The notes beneath the pieces were generated by a model. The model made no database searches, was not told the DNA's origin, and saw only the letters and a list, made by a program, of their open reading frames with translations. Below are positions 8,299 through 17,830 of a stretch of 61,976 bases of DNA, piece after piece. The position numbers and the translations under genes are program-made. Source of the stretch: a virus; the IMG/VR virus record IMGVR_UViG_3300043788_000036, positions 1-61,976 of that record. The stretch is one strand, 5' to 3'. The first letter of the stretch is position 1. Each line of letters starts with the position of its first letter.

Positions 8299-9914
8299 CT
8301 TACCAAGTGCCTTACTCGCTATTGACCAAGGCGGCTAACAACTATGCGGGTAGTGCCGCCCCCGGGGATATTTACGGTATCTACTCGGGGCTGTCTTCAG
8401 GTACCCCACAGGGGTACCTGGGGGCCGGGGCAAACGCCGCAAAACTGTATGGTACTTGGGCGGACGACTCCGCAATAGGGCAAGGGGCAGGGACCGCATT
8501 AGGCGCCCTAGGGGTTGCAGGGGGTATAGAGAAGGGCGGCGTTGCGGGGGATACGCAAGCCGCTGTTGGAGCGGCTCAATTAGCGGATCAGGCAGGAACC
8601 GCAGCAGGGGCTACCGGCGCAGAGATGACTGCGTTGGACACCATTGGAGAGTACGCCCCGATAATTGGCACCGCTCTACAGATGTACGAGGCGGTTAATA
8701 GCCCTGCGGTTAAGATGACCCCCGGGTACTACCAGCGCATGGCACAGGACATTGGCGACCCCAACAGTCCTAACCATCTCGGCTCCATGATGGAAGCCAA
8801 TGCGTCCAGCGACCCTGCAGAACATGCGTTGTTGCAAGCGTATGGCATTACCCCGGATCTTCACCCGCCTACTACCGATTATCAACCCTGGCAGTGGTAT
8901 CAATCCCCTGACAATTCAACCTTGCAAAACGGCGCTCGGCCATCGATCCGTGCTGCCGCTGGTGGAAGTATGACCGATAAAAATATTCATAGCCGACTGA
9001 AAGAGTTGTACGAAGGCTCCTTTGCCAAGCGCCACTATGACGATGGCGGAGGGGTTAGTTACGCTAATACCGGGCCGACGTGGTTACCGAGCATAGATCC
9101 TACATTCTCCAGCGACGCGACGCCTGGAGTATCTCAACCTACCCCTAGTGTCTATGACTACGGCGGGAGCAATTATTCGAATAGCGGAAGTGGGGGAAGC
9201 GGCGGTTCCAGTAGCGGCAATAGCAGTAGCGTACTCGGGCCGGGGGGTTCCCTGAGCGGGCTTGGTAGCCTCCTTGGAGTCTCTTCCATGGGGCAACTCG
9301 TGCAGCAGTACGGAGCCCTTGCCCCGCTCATTGCAGCCGCTCTCGGCGGCAATAAGCCTGCATCGGCGCCGGGCACTCCTGCCGGATACGGCGCTATCCC
9401 CAGCGTCTCGGCATCTAATTACTCGCGCCCGTACACGCAGCCGCAAGTGGCTAACTGGTACACGTACGGGGAAGGACCCGAGCAAAGCTTTTTCGGTAAC
9501 AATCAGACCCCCTATGTACCCGGAGTGTCCCCGGCCAGCGCAGCGCCTGGAGCATCCTCGCAGGGTTCTTCTCCTGCTTCTGCCCCGTACATGGGGGGTC
9601 CTTCCCCAGGGGTTCAAATGCGTGCGCAGGGCGGTAGCACTTTTGATTCAACACAAGGCGATAGTTATGTACAAGACCCAGGCGCCGGCAATGGTACCTC
9701 TGATGATATCGACGCCAAGCTTTCTGGGGGCGAGTACGTCATGGACGCCGGGACCGTTTCTATGTTGGGTAACGGATCAAACGAGGCAGGCGCCCGAGCT
9801 TTGGACCAACTTCGGCAGAGGGTGCGGCAGCACGCTGGCAAGCACCTCGTCAAAGGCAAGCAATTTATGAAAGCCAAAGCCCCAGAAGCGTACTTGAAGG
9901 GGGGTAAGACGTGA
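8295..9914 (+). CDS. Internal/ejection virion protein 1 with xGG motifs
   Basis: 539 residues. The ATG at 8295 overlaps the upstream stop (ATGA) and is chosen over a GTG at 8283. N-terminal Gly/Ala-rich membrane-like segments (LGALGVAGGI), a Ser/Gly/Pro-rich centre, and a C-terminal part with GEYVMDAGTVSMLGNGS and ALDQLRQRVRQHAG. It carries AAGGSMTDK, RAQGGSTFD and a C-terminal LKGGKT, a motif shared with the next proteins. The SGGEYVMDAGTV segment is common in podoviral internal virion proteins in my memory. Role inferred: DNA-ejection conduit. Confidence 0.6.
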   Translation: MTYQVPYSLLTKAANNYAGSAAPGDIYGIYSGLSSGTPQGYLGAGANAAKLYGTWADDSAIGQGAGTALGALGVAGGIEKGGVAGDTQAAVGAAQLADQAGTAAGATGAEMTALDTIGEYAPIIGTALQMYEAVNSPAVKMTPGYYQRMAQDIGDPNSPNHLGSMMEANASSDPAEHALLQAYGITPDLHPPTTDYQPWQWYQSPDNSTLQNGARPSIRAAAGGSMTDKNIHSRLKELYEGSFAKRHYDDGGGVSYANTGPTWLPSIDPTFSSDATPGVSQPTPSVYDYGGSNYSNSGSGGSGGSSSGNSSSVLGPGGSLSGLGSLLGVSSMGQLVQQYGALAPLIAAALGGNKPASAPGTPAGYGAIPSVSASNYSRPYTQPQVANWYTYGEGPEQSFFGNNQTPYVPGVSPASAAPGASSQGSSPASAPYMGGPSPGVQMRAQGGSTFDSTQGDSYVQDPGAGNGTSDDIDAKLSGGEYVMDAGTVSMLGNGSNEAGARALDQLRQRVRQHAGKHLVKGKQFMKAKAPEAYLKGGKT

Positions 9915-11152
9915 GCACTCCAGGTAGCGCACTGAGCTTCTTGTTCCAAGGGCAAACCCCCGCGCAGGGTACTAACTACTCGCAGAATCAGAGTAACGTA
10001 CCCACATGGCTGCAGGAGTACACGCAGGGCGTACTGGCGCAGTCCAACGCTCTTGCATCTCAACCGTACCAAACATACGGTGGGCCGCGCATTGCGGGGT
10101 TCACTGGGCAGCAGACCCAAGCACAGAACGAGGTGCAGGGACTTCAGGGGCAATACCAACAGCCCCTGAATCAGGCGCAGAGTCTCGCACAATCATCCGC
10201 GCAGCCCGGAGCTATTCAAAGTGCTCTGGGGTATCTCCCTCAAGCACAGCAGGGCATTCAAGGCGCCTTGGGTACCGCTAACACCGGGTACGGGGCGGCA
10301 CAGTCGTATTTGCCCCAAGCTAGCAACATGATTCAACAGGCGATTGCCCCCACCGCGGCGCAAATGAACCCGTACGCTCAGAACGTCATCGGACAGGCAG
10401 AGACCCAAGCGCAGCAGTTTTGGCAGAACCAGTTGCAGCCCTCGATCGACCAGCAATACGCGGCCGCGGGGCAATCGGGCTCCAGTGCAGACCTCCGCGC
10501 GCAGGAGGAGCAGGCGAATCAGCTGACGGAGAACATCCAGGCGACGGGCAACGCAGCCTTGGGGCAAGCGTATACCGCCGCCCAGAATGCGGGCCTGGCT
10601 GGCGCGCAGCAGGAGGCAGGTCTTGGATCGCTACAAGCGGGGATCGCCGGTCAGCAGGGCTCTCTGGGGCTTCAGGGGGCCAGTTCTTTGGGTAACCTCG
10701 CACAAGTGGGTGGGGGGCTTGGGTATGAGCAAGGGGCGTTGGGACTGCAGGGGGCCAGTACCCTCGGTAACCTTGCGTCTACCGGGCAGTCCTTAGGGTT
10801 GCAGGGGGCGGGGGCGCTCGACACGACTGGCGCCGAGCAGCAGAACCTGAACCAGCAGAATTTGAGCTTGGGATACCAGGATTTCTTGAATCAGCAGCAG
10901 TACCCCTATCAGCAGGCCTCTTGGGAGTCTCAGATGCTAGCGGGTACGGCCAACCCAACCAATACTCCCGGCATGACGCAAGGCGCACAAACATCGTATG
11001 CGCCCTCCGTGGGGCCATCGCCCCTCAGTCAGTCGCTAGGGCTTTATGCGGGGCTGAACTCGGGGCAGGTCGGCAGTGCGCTAGGCGGGTACGCTCGCGG
11101 GGGGCATGCTCGGCGCCGTCCCGGTGTCCTAGAGGCTATGCGGAGGGGGTAA
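9911..11152 (+). CDS. Gln-rich ejection/internal virion protein 2
   Basis: 413 residues, GTG start. Extremely Gln, Ala and Gly rich, with near-repeats such as LGLQGASSLGNLAQVGGGLG and ALGLQGASTLGNLASTG, and helical NQLQPSIDQQYAAAGQSGSS, which resembles a segment found in many phage ejection proteins. Ends with YARGGHARRRPGVLEAMRRG, another xGG motif plus a basic tail. No catalytic motif. Role inferred from position and composition. Confidence 0.6.
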   Translation: MSTPGSALSFLFQGQTPAQGTNYSQNQSNVPTWLQEYTQGVLAQSNALASQPYQTYGGPRIAGFTGQQTQAQNEVQGLQGQYQQPLNQAQSLAQSSAQPGAIQSALGYLPQAQQGIQGALGTANTGYGAAQSYLPQASNMIQQAIAPTAAQMNPYAQNVIGQAETQAQQFWQNQLQPSIDQQYAAAGQSGSSADLRAQEEQANQLTENIQATGNAALGQAYTAAQNAGLAGAQQEAGLGSLQAGIAGQQGSLGLQGASSLGNLAQVGGGLGYEQGALGLQGASTLGNLASTGQSLGLQGAGALDTTGAEQQNLNQQNLSLGYQDFLNQQQYPYQQASWESQMLAGTANPTNTPGMTQGAQTSYAPSVGPSPLSQSLGLYAGLNSGQVGSALGGYARGGHARRRPGVLEAMRRG

Positions 11153-12481
11153 ATGTCTACACCAGAAGATCAACTAGACCCAGACAACGCGCCGACACAA
11201 GGTGTACTGTCTGCGTTGCAGCAGCCGACGCAATCGCCGGAGGGGCGCGCGTGGGGGGATGCATACCTCAAAGCTCACCCACAAGGAATCGACACGAGCG
11301 GGGAAGACTCGCTCCTTAACGACTTTGCCGCAAGCGCGGAAGATGCACGCACGACTCTGCGGCAGGCACGAGAGAAGTTGGCGGCGCAGCGCATGGACCC
11401 CAGTGTATTGGGGCTGCGGGTTGCTCAGTCGCTCCTATCTCCTTCCAAAGGGGGCGTACCTGACCAATTCAGCAAGGCGTTTGGAGACGTAGCCGACTGG
11501 CGCCAACAGAATCAGGCATTCCAGCAACAGCAAGGCGCGGGGGATTTAAACCTCGCGCAGCAGCTCAATGATACAGATAAGCAGCAATTACAAGCGCGCT
11601 TAGCACTACAAAAGCTTCGTGAACAGACCGGCTCTCAGTTGTTGGGCACAGCACTGAAAGCGACTGCTGCCCCTCAAGGACATTTTTCTCTTGTAGAAAA
11701 AGCCACTGCGTTACCTGATGGGTCTCCAGGCAAACAGTCCTATGTCGTAGACTCATCTACCGGAAATATAACTCCCTACGGTAAACCTGCACCGGTACCT
11801 AAAACAAGTGCTACTGCTATAGGACCGATACCCCCCGAACTACAAAAAGCGGTAGACGAAGGTAGACTTGACCCTACGCGCATCAATAGCCGTACTGCAC
11901 CTATCCTCTCACAACTTGCCGTAGGTAACCCTACGTTAGATTTCAACCGCATGCACTCTGACGCAGCGCTGCAGGCTAACTCAGCATTCCAGCAGAAAGC
12001 ATTAACGTTAGAAACTATCCCAGACATTTTGAAGCAAGTTACCGACGCGGGTAAAAAAGTTGGGTACTCCGATGAGCGTACAGTAGGTAAAATGCAGGCA
12101 TGGGCTAAAGGGGAATTTAACGACCCTGACTACACCGCGTACATGACGAAGCGTAACGATGCTCTAATGAATATTGCGAGCGTCATGCGTGGACAAGGTA
12201 TGTCGGACCAAGCACACAAAGCAGAGGTAGAAGCGGCCGCCCCAACCCTGTCACCAAAGGCGCTGGATGCGTGGTTTAACGCCCAGTACGAATTGTTGCA
12301 GCCTAGGCTAGCCCGTACTCAACAAATTACCCACCACACTACACCGACTACCCCCAGTAGTGGGGAACCTCCTGTATCGGCTGCGGCTCCTGTACAGATA
12401 AGTACTGACGATGAGTACAATAAATTACCGTCAGGCGCTTTGTTTATAAGCCCTGACGGGCACACACGGAAGAAACCGTAA
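11153..12481 (+). CDS. Ejection/internal virion protein 3
   Basis: 442 residues, ATG directly after the previous stop. Mostly helical and Gln-rich (DARTTLRQAREKLAAQRMD, VADWRQQNQAFQQQQGAGD, QQLQARLALQKLREQ), with a compact C-terminal domain (DEYNKLPSGALFISPDGHTR) of a kind often seen at the ends of phage internal proteins. The stop overlaps the next ATG. Structural role inferred. Confidence 0.55.
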   Translation: MSTPEDQLDPDNAPTQGVLSALQQPTQSPEGRAWGDAYLKAHPQGIDTSGEDSLLNDFAASAEDARTTLRQAREKLAAQRMDPSVLGLRVAQSLLSPSKGGVPDQFSKAFGDVADWRQQNQAFQQQQGAGDLNLAQQLNDTDKQQLQARLALQKLREQTGSQLLGTALKATAAPQGHFSLVEKATALPDGSPGKQSYVVDSSTGNITPYGKPAPVPKTSATAIGPIPPELQKAVDEGRLDPTRINSRTAPILSQLAVGNPTLDFNRMHSDAALQANSAFQQKALTLETIPDILKQVTDAGKKVGYSDERTVGKMQAWAKGEFNDPDYTAYMTKRNDALMNIASVMRGQGMSDQAHKAEVEAAAPTLSPKALDAWFNAQYELLQPRLARTQQITHHTTPTTPSSGEPPVSAAAPVQISTDDEYNKLPSGALFISPDGHTRKKP

Positions 12482-15159
12482 TGCCTGCGTGGGAAAATGC
12501 GCCAATTGTGAAAGCGGCAGATTCAGGCCCTGCGTGGGCTAATGCGCCAGTAATTACCCCCTCTACTCCTCCAGCGGAGCCCAAAGAATACGACCCTGTA
12601 CCTCAGGGGGGAAAAGCGCCTGAGGGCTTCTATGCAGTAACGGGAGACGACGGTAAACAAACACTGCGAAAGAACCAGAGCTTCGGCGACATTATCGCAT
12701 CTTTGAATAACCTTCCAGGTATGGGACTCGCGGAGCATGCGGGGGCCGGACTCGTCAACTTGGGCGGGAAAGCGGTCAGCGGGCTTGCAGGGATTTTATC
12801 TGGGGGTAATCCCGACACAGTGCGACAAGTACAGGACACACTACACGTAACGCCCCCACAGTCTAACGACCCGATTTTACAGGGGATGGGCGCGCTGAAC
12901 CGCGGAGCTGAAGCTGTTGCAGCTCCCGTAGATAAAGCGGTGGGTAACTTATCACCCGGAGCGCGTACCGCGATTGAAGCGACCGAGGAAGCGATACCGG
13001 ATGTTGCAAGTGTCTTGGGCATGCGAGGCGCAATACCTGAGTCGACGGCTACTCAAGCTATTGCACGCTCTGCACAAGATGTTGCAAAGGAAGTTGGGTA
13101 TACCGGACTAAGTACTAAAGCTGACTTAATGGCGCCGGGTAATCAAGCGATTACCGATACGATGATCGCGAAAGATTCAGGGATGCTATCGGGGCAGACT
13201 CCAAGCATCACAGCTTTAGATAATGCAATGAAGATTGGTCCGGCTAAGGTTTATCGCCAAGCTGAGAAGGACATTCCTCAGCAACTCACTATGCGGGGGG
13301 ACCCCCTGCAAGATGCGCTTAAGAACCTCCCCAATCAAACGAGTACTCTTCCACGCTCACCTGACGTGGAAGCGCTCCAAGAGACCATGTTGGCTAAACC
13401 CGATTTCACTCGGGACGAGCTATTTGCCAATATACGAGAAGCGCGAGATAGAGCTAAAGCTAATTGGAAATCAGACCACCCCGACCACGGCGCGCTGGGG
13501 GATGCCTACTACGCACTGGCTAATGCGTATGAAGACTTTGCAGGCAGGCAACTTGAGTCTGTAGGTAGTGATGTGTCCCTCGCAGATTGGCAGGCTGCGC
13601 GTACGCAAATGGCGAAGAACTATCAGGCACGTGCGGCACTGTCCGGGCCACAGGGGGGAGAGCACTTCAATGCGCAAGCGTACGCTAAGATAGCAGAGCG
13701 AAATCCCGGCTTACTCACTGGGGATGCTGCATTAGTTGGTCACGTGGCTAAGAGCCTACCCACTACAGTAGCTCCTGGCGTAGTACCTGACTTAACGGGA
13801 GCTGCAGCGCAAACTGCTGGATATATACCTTTCGTTGGTCCTATGCTCAAAGCAAAGTTGGAGCAGCTGCGCACGCGCGGTAACTCCGCACTACCTCCAG
13901 GTACTCAGAGTAATCCTGCTCTGAGTTACTTCTTCCCGCAGGGCAAGAATCCCCCGCCTGGCTGGGGCCGCGCACCGTCAGCGCCTCCACAATTCGGTGG
14001 GTATCTGCCTTCTCCTGCCATGGTGAATGCAGGAGGCGGTATGTCGACGCAGAATGCTCTGGAAGCCCTGGGGCTTACTCCAGACGTGCGTGCCGCCGGG
14101 GCACTTCACCCAGGCGCGGAGCGACTCCAGGCGCTTCGGGAACAGGTTTCGCAGCCCCCTATGGAAAATATTGAACCGCCACGTACCCAAAAGTGGGGGG
14201 AGTTTTCTCTTTCTCCACAAGGGGCTCCTCAAGAGGGTATCCCCTTTGCAAATGTCCTTGAGCACAAGCCGCCGCCCGGGGGAACTCCGATCCTCGCGCA
14301 AGGCCCTCCTCCGGGCGCTTCCGACGCCCAGATCAATTTTAGGAACAAGCTAGCGGCTGACCGCCTACGCAAGCTCGCAGGGGATCTCCGCATGGAGGGG
14401 CCAGGGGGCGCAATAGGAAGCCCACTGGACCGCGCACGAGCCGCTCTGCAACGTAGGCAGGCCCCACCACCACAAGCCGGTCAGGAGTCCTTTGACGACC
14501 TTATGCGCTCACTGCATGGGGTGACGGGGGAACCGCCGCAAGGATTCGCGAAGGGGGGCAGGGTACGCGCCTTCAAAGGCATCCCGATCGTGCGCGAGAT
14601 TAAGGCATGGCCGCGGGACAAAGACGGCGGCTATATCCAGCCGGACAAAATCACCCCTGAGCTTGCGGTGATCATGGCGCACAACTCAGAACGCGCAGTC
14701 AATCAAGCACAGTTTGCTACAAGCAAGTGCGGTAACCAACACACGTATGACCCTACGGGGGATACTATTTGTTGGCACTGCAATCAGTACGATAAGGAAA
14801 ATAACGACTGCGAAGTGATTATTGATATTGTCGCCGGCCTGGATGGAGATATCCAAGAAGCCAGTAGTTGCAGACATTTCGAAACCATTCGCGCAGGCGA
14901 TTGGGAAGTCAAACTTAAGCGTATGACCAAAGCTGCGGCAATGTTTGGTACCGCAAAGAATGGAAAGGGTTTTGGGTGCGGCAGTAAACAAAACCAACGC
15001 TGCGGCTGGCGACGTACCAGTAAATGGGGTACAGATCTTTACGGCGATGACACTGAATGGTGCAGTGCGTACTTTATGCCTACAGAACCTACGGGTTGCT
15101 GCGCGATCAATAGCACCCCTACCTTACCGGACGGAACTCCACTCAAGAGGAAACACTAA
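12481..15159 (+). CDS. Large internal virion protein with Cys-rich C-terminal domain
   Basis: 892 residues. Short N-terminal repeats (AWENAPIVK, AWANAPVI) are followed by PKEYDPVPQGGKAPEGFYAV, then a long helical, Ala-rich body and a Pro-rich linker. The GFAKGGRVRAFKG segment marks a boundary; after it a separate domain of about 190 residues has ten Cys (SKCGNQ, CWHCNQ, NDCEV, SSCRHF, FGCGS, RCGW, EWCSAY, TGCC). The body is typical of podoviral ejection proteins; the Cys-rich end looks like an added metal-binding or disulphide module and could be a late-acting effector. No lytic transglycosylase motif was seen. Confidence 0.6.
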   Translation: MPAWENAPIVKAADSGPAWANAPVITPSTPPAEPKEYDPVPQGGKAPEGFYAVTGDDGKQTLRKNQSFGDIIASLNNLPGMGLAEHAGAGLVNLGGKAVSGLAGILSGGNPDTVRQVQDTLHVTPPQSNDPILQGMGALNRGAEAVAAPVDKAVGNLSPGARTAIEATEEAIPDVASVLGMRGAIPESTATQAIARSAQDVAKEVGYTGLSTKADLMAPGNQAITDTMIAKDSGMLSGQTPSITALDNAMKIGPAKVYRQAEKDIPQQLTMRGDPLQDALKNLPNQTSTLPRSPDVEALQETMLAKPDFTRDELFANIREARDRAKANWKSDHPDHGALGDAYYALANAYEDFAGRQLESVGSDVSLADWQAARTQMAKNYQARAALSGPQGGEHFNAQAYAKIAERNPGLLTGDAALVGHVAKSLPTTVAPGVVPDLTGAAAQTAGYIPFVGPMLKAKLEQLRTRGNSALPPGTQSNPALSYFFPQGKNPPPGWGRAPSAPPQFGGYLPSPAMVNAGGGMSTQNALEALGLTPDVRAAGALHPGAERLQALREQVSQPPMENIEPPRTQKWGEFSLSPQGAPQEGIPFANVLEHKPPPGGTPILAQGPPPGASDAQINFRNKLAADRLRKLAGDLRMEGPGGAIGSPLDRARAALQRRQAPPPQAGQESFDDLMRSLHGVTGEPPQGFAKGGRVRAFKGIPIVREIKAWPRDKDGGYIQPDKITPELAVIMAHNSERAVNQAQFATSKCGNQHTYDPTGDTICWHCNQYDKENNDCEVIIDIVAGLDGDIQEASSCRHFETIRAGDWEVKLKRMTKAAAMFGTAKNGKGFGCGSKQNQRCGWRRTSKWGTDLYGDDTEWCSAYFMPTEPTGCCAINSTPTLPDGTPLKRKH

Positions 15160-15971
15160 TGCCTTGGACACCCAAAGACGCTTTGCGCCATACGAAGAAG
15201 GCTACCTCGGCAAAAGCACAACGCCAGTGGAGCGACGTATCCAATAGTGCTTTATCGAGGGGCGCTTCTGAAGGATCCGCGATACGCCAAGCCAATGCCG
15301 TTGTAGGTCGTCGCAAATACGCAGACGGAGGCGAAGTGCCCCGGGGGTCTTCCTCACCAGGCACCCCTGGGGTATCGGGGGCGGTACGAGACGCCCTTGC
15401 CGCGTTGCGCGACTATGCTATAGATCGTCCGCGGCGGGAAATTCAAGCCGCTAAGGAACAGCGGGAAAACTCTATTATTGACGACACGGCCCCCACTACC
15501 CCTGCGCAAACGAACTACGCCGCGGGAGGAGCTATATCTCCTCTTGCGGCGCAGGTGGGTAACCCAATGCAAATGCGCTCTACCTTGCCCAAGTTAGGCA
15601 ACACTAACCCAATGGGTATGGGGCACATGCGCATGCCCCATGTCCCCCTTGGCGGCACGCTACACAATATAGACCAACACATGGCCGGGGCTAGAATGAA
15701 GCTACCCTCACTAAAGGCTGCGATAGGAGGGGCCATACCCCCTCAACAATTACCGCCGCAGGCCATTGCAGTCGTAAAGCAAGCCATTTCACACCTTGCG
15801 AACAAAGACGCCTCTTCCGCGGCCGCTACTTTGCGTTCGTCACCAGAAGCTATGCGCTATCCTACCGTACGACATGCGGAGCACGCCCTACGGACGTCTC
15901 AGAGGCTTGCGCCAGCTAATCATGGGCTAGCACAGGTAGCTTCCACAGAGCAGCCGCTTACGGGGCAATAG
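15159..15971 (+). CDS. Last late-operon protein, xGG motifs, virion-associated
   Basis: 270 residues, starting at the previous stop. The N-terminal basic helix (PWTPKDALRHTKKATSAKAQ ... QANAVVGRRKYADGGEVPRG) resembles a short domain seen alone in many podophages; a second NYAAGGAISP motif follows, then Met/Pro-rich repeats and a C-terminal helical repeat (AISHLANKDASSAAATL). It closes the rightward late operon and faces the leftward operon. Virion association inferred. Confidence 0.55.
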   Translation: MPWTPKDALRHTKKATSAKAQRQWSDVSNSALSRGASEGSAIRQANAVVGRRKYADGGEVPRGSSSPGTPGVSGAVRDALAALRDYAIDRPRREIQAAKEQRENSIIDDTAPTTPAQTNYAAGGAISPLAAQVGNPMQMRSTLPKLGNTNPMGMGHMRMPHVPLGGTLHNIDQHMAGARMKLPSLKAAIGGAIPPQQLPPQAIAVVKQAISHLANKDASSAAATLRSSPEAMRYPTVRHAEHALRTSQRLAPANHGLAQVASTEQPLTGQ

Positions 15972-16023
15972 TTACTGACTCACTCTCCGGTTAATCTAAC
16001 GTCTCGAACGGTCGTATTTCAAA

Positions 16024-16260
16024 CTAACAATCCGGCTCAACGCAATACCACGTATCGGCGTCGCGCCTTAGTTCCAAGTGAGAACACTGCTGATTTGAGG
16101 ACAGCGCTGCTTTCGGGCGAATGCCATAGACCTCAATATTTTGTCGCGCCAATTCAATGTTGATCTGTTTGGCGCAATCCTCGCAGTAGGGCGGCGGTGT
16201 GGGGGTTCCACCAAAGCGCGGGCGCTGTGCCGCAAGCTGTCCGGTTGCACATGCCATCAA
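16024..16260 (-). CDS. Small Cys-rich protein, end of leftward operon
   Basis: 78 residues. Has YCEDCAKQI and, near the C terminus, QQCSHLELRRDADTWYCVEPDC, giving at least two CxxC-like pairs, so a zinc ribbon is plausible. It is the last gene of the minus-strand block. No family recognised. Confidence 0.5.
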   Translation of the reverse strand: MMACATGQLAAQRPRFGGTPTPPPYCEDCAKQINIELARQNIEVYGIRPKAALSSNQQCSHLELRRDADTWYCVEPDC

Positions 16261-16300
16261 AGTGGCCTTTATGTTCTGATGTCCGCGTTTCGCTCACGTT

Positions 16301-16555
16301 TCATCTCCTTTGTATAGTAAGCCATTCTGGAGTACCTACTCCGCGTAGGTATTCGTTAATGAGTTCCCACTCATGACGCTCCTGCCACTGTAGAAAGACC
16401 GGCTTACCGTCTCGGTAGCTTATAGCGTTATTGTCTAATAGATACTGAGCAGCTTGCTCTGGCTCTAAGAAGCGCGGTAAGTCGTCTCTCTTGACCCACT
16501 TACCGTTGACGTGCTCCAACGGCACAAAGACGGTTTTAGGAATTCGGAGGGTCAT
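16301..16555 (-). CDS. Small early protein
   Basis: 84 residues, start overlapping the stop of the VRR-NUC-like gene. Features: FVPLEHVNGKWVKRDDLP and EPEQAAQYLLDNNAIS, then Trp-rich QWQERHEWELINEYL. No family recognised. Translational coupling to nuclease genes suggests a DNA-metabolism partner. Confidence 0.55.
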   Translation of the reverse strand: MTLRIPKTVFVPLEHVNGKWVKRDDLPRFLEPEQAAQYLLDNNAISYRDGKPVFLQWQERHEWELINEYLRGVGTPEWLTIQRR

Positions 16556-16983
16556 GGGGGCTCTTCCAGTAAAGAGCGTATTGCAACTAGGGGCAAGCCA
16601 CGCTCTCCATTCTTAACCCACTCTACGGCCGAAACGCGCAGCACGTCCTCCTCCGTCATACGGTGTAACTCGTCGAAGTACAAGTCTGCTTTCAACAAGT
16701 ACACTCGGTCGCCGCACTGTAGCGCTAGGAGAACCTTGCCGCCTTTGTCACACTCCTCGGTCATCCAGGTAATCTGGCTCTTACGTAGCCCACTTTCGCC
16801 TTTGAACGGGTACTTAGCGCCGGGGCGCTTAGCATCTTTCAACTCAATCGTGCCGGAGACCCCTCCCAATGTGTAGTGCACATCTGGAAAACCTGCCGCG
16901 GTGTCGGGACTCTCGATGCGCGAGTAGTGCCCTTCCTTGGGCAACAGCTTCACAAGGTACTTCCAGAAGCTCGCCTCGCTCAC
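16552..16983 (-). CDS. VRR-NUC-like PD-(D/E)XK nuclease
   Basis: 143 residues. The N-terminal SEASFWKYLVKLLP and HYSRIESPDTAAGFPDVHYTLG, then GTIELKDAKRPG, form the PD ... (E)xK core: Asp in GFPDV and Glu-Leu-Lys in IELK. After it come SQITWMTEECDKGGKVLLAL and DRVYLLKADLYFDEL, a common VRR-NUC-like end. The family acts as a structure-specific or Holliday-junction nuclease. In the same operon as a helicase, Sak4-like ATPase and a second nuclease. Overlaps both neighbours by 4 nt. Confidence 0.75.
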   Translation of the reverse strand: MSEASFWKYLVKLLPKEGHYSRIESPDTAAGFPDVHYTLGGVSGTIELKDAKRPGAKYPFKGESGLRKSQITWMTEECDKGGKVLLALQCGDRVYLLKADLYFDELHRMTEEDVLRVSAVEWVKNGERGLPLVAIRSLLEEPP

Positions 16984-17357
16984 TTGGGTATCTCGGGTAA
17001 CCCTAGCAGCTTACGAACCTTCTTCAGATCACGCGATCCGGCTTTCCAGCGCCACCCCGCCGCTGAACGTTCCATGCCTGCCTTCTTGACCCAGATACGC
17101 GCAAGCTGTGGCTGCATACCGCGCTCCGCGGCGAGCTGGGACAGGGTCGCGAATCCTTCGACTTCGCGCGGTTTCACGATAGCGTACGCAAGCGTCTTGC
17201 CGCGTTTACCCGTGGAAGAAGGTGCAGTGGTTTCATGGGTACTTACCATCGGGGATTCGACAATTTCGTCGATTTCTTTGCGCGTCAATCGACGAGTACT
17301 GGGGTCCGGGGGTTTGCGCACGATTTTCTTTATTTTCCTAACTTCAACTTCACTCAC
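16980..17357 (-). CDS. HTH-like DNA-binding protein
   Basis: 125 residues. Lys-rich N terminus (VRKIKKIVRKPPDPSTRR), then a likely helix-turn-helix at about residues 75-100: FATLSQLAAERGMQPQLARI, followed by GWRWKAGSRDLKKVRKLLGL. The pattern recalls MerR- or excisionase-like winged HTH modules. It sits between the coiled-coil protein and the nuclease in the recombination operon, so it may guide those proteins to DNA. Inferred only. Confidence 0.55.
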   Translation of the reverse strand: MSEVEVRKIKKIVRKPPDPSTRRLTRKEIDEIVESPMVSTHETTAPSSTGKRGKTLAYAIVKPREVEGFATLSQLAAERGMQPQLARIWVKKAGMERSAAGWRWKAGSRDLKKVRKLLGLPEIPK

Positions 17358-17830
17358 GGTAGTTGTACCTCAATCTCTAAGCTGCCGTTTAGGTGCCTGT
17401 AGATGCGCATCAGGGATAAAGCGTAGCGTATCCCTACTTTGTCGTTTACCTTGTACCCGTATATTGCATTAACTCCTCCTGGGGTAGGTTCACGTTTACG
17501 GCGTAACTCTTCCTGTGTACGACGTAGCTCTTCGCGCAACTTATCGGCTACTTCGCGATCTTGTTGCATATCAATGATTGTGTCGTGTAGCTCAGACAAG
17601 TCTACGGTCACATTGACGCCTTCCTGCACTAACAACCACACCGCGGCAAGGGCTTTAGCCGTTACATCTTGAAGTTGGTATCGCAGCTTATCGTTAATTT
17701 TACCTAAGTCGTCATTCAAAGTACGTACGCCCCGCAGTTCTTCCTGAAGTGCTTCAACGTCTGACCAGTTTACCCAAGCACCTAAAGCAGCCTGTTGCGG
17801 GACCTCGCCATCTATATCGTAACGGGTCAT
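17354..17830 (-). CDS. Coiled-coil protein of replication operon
   Basis: 158 residues. Two coiled-coil segments (WSDVEALQEELRGVRTLNDD and DREVADKLREELRRTQEEL) around a short beta region (GVNVTVDLSEL), then a C-terminal domain starting GGVNAIYGYKVNDKVG. No enzyme motif. Directly coupled to the helicase gene upstream (4-nt overlap), so a helicase partner is possible. Confidence 0.55.
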   Translation of the reverse strand: MTRYDIDGEVPQQAALGAWVNWSDVEALQEELRGVRTLNDDLGKINDKLRYQLQDVTAKALAAVWLLVQEGVNVTVDLSELHDTIIDMQQDREVADKLREELRRTQEELRRKREPTPGGVNAIYGYKVNDKVGIRYALSLMRIYRHLNGSLEIEVQLP

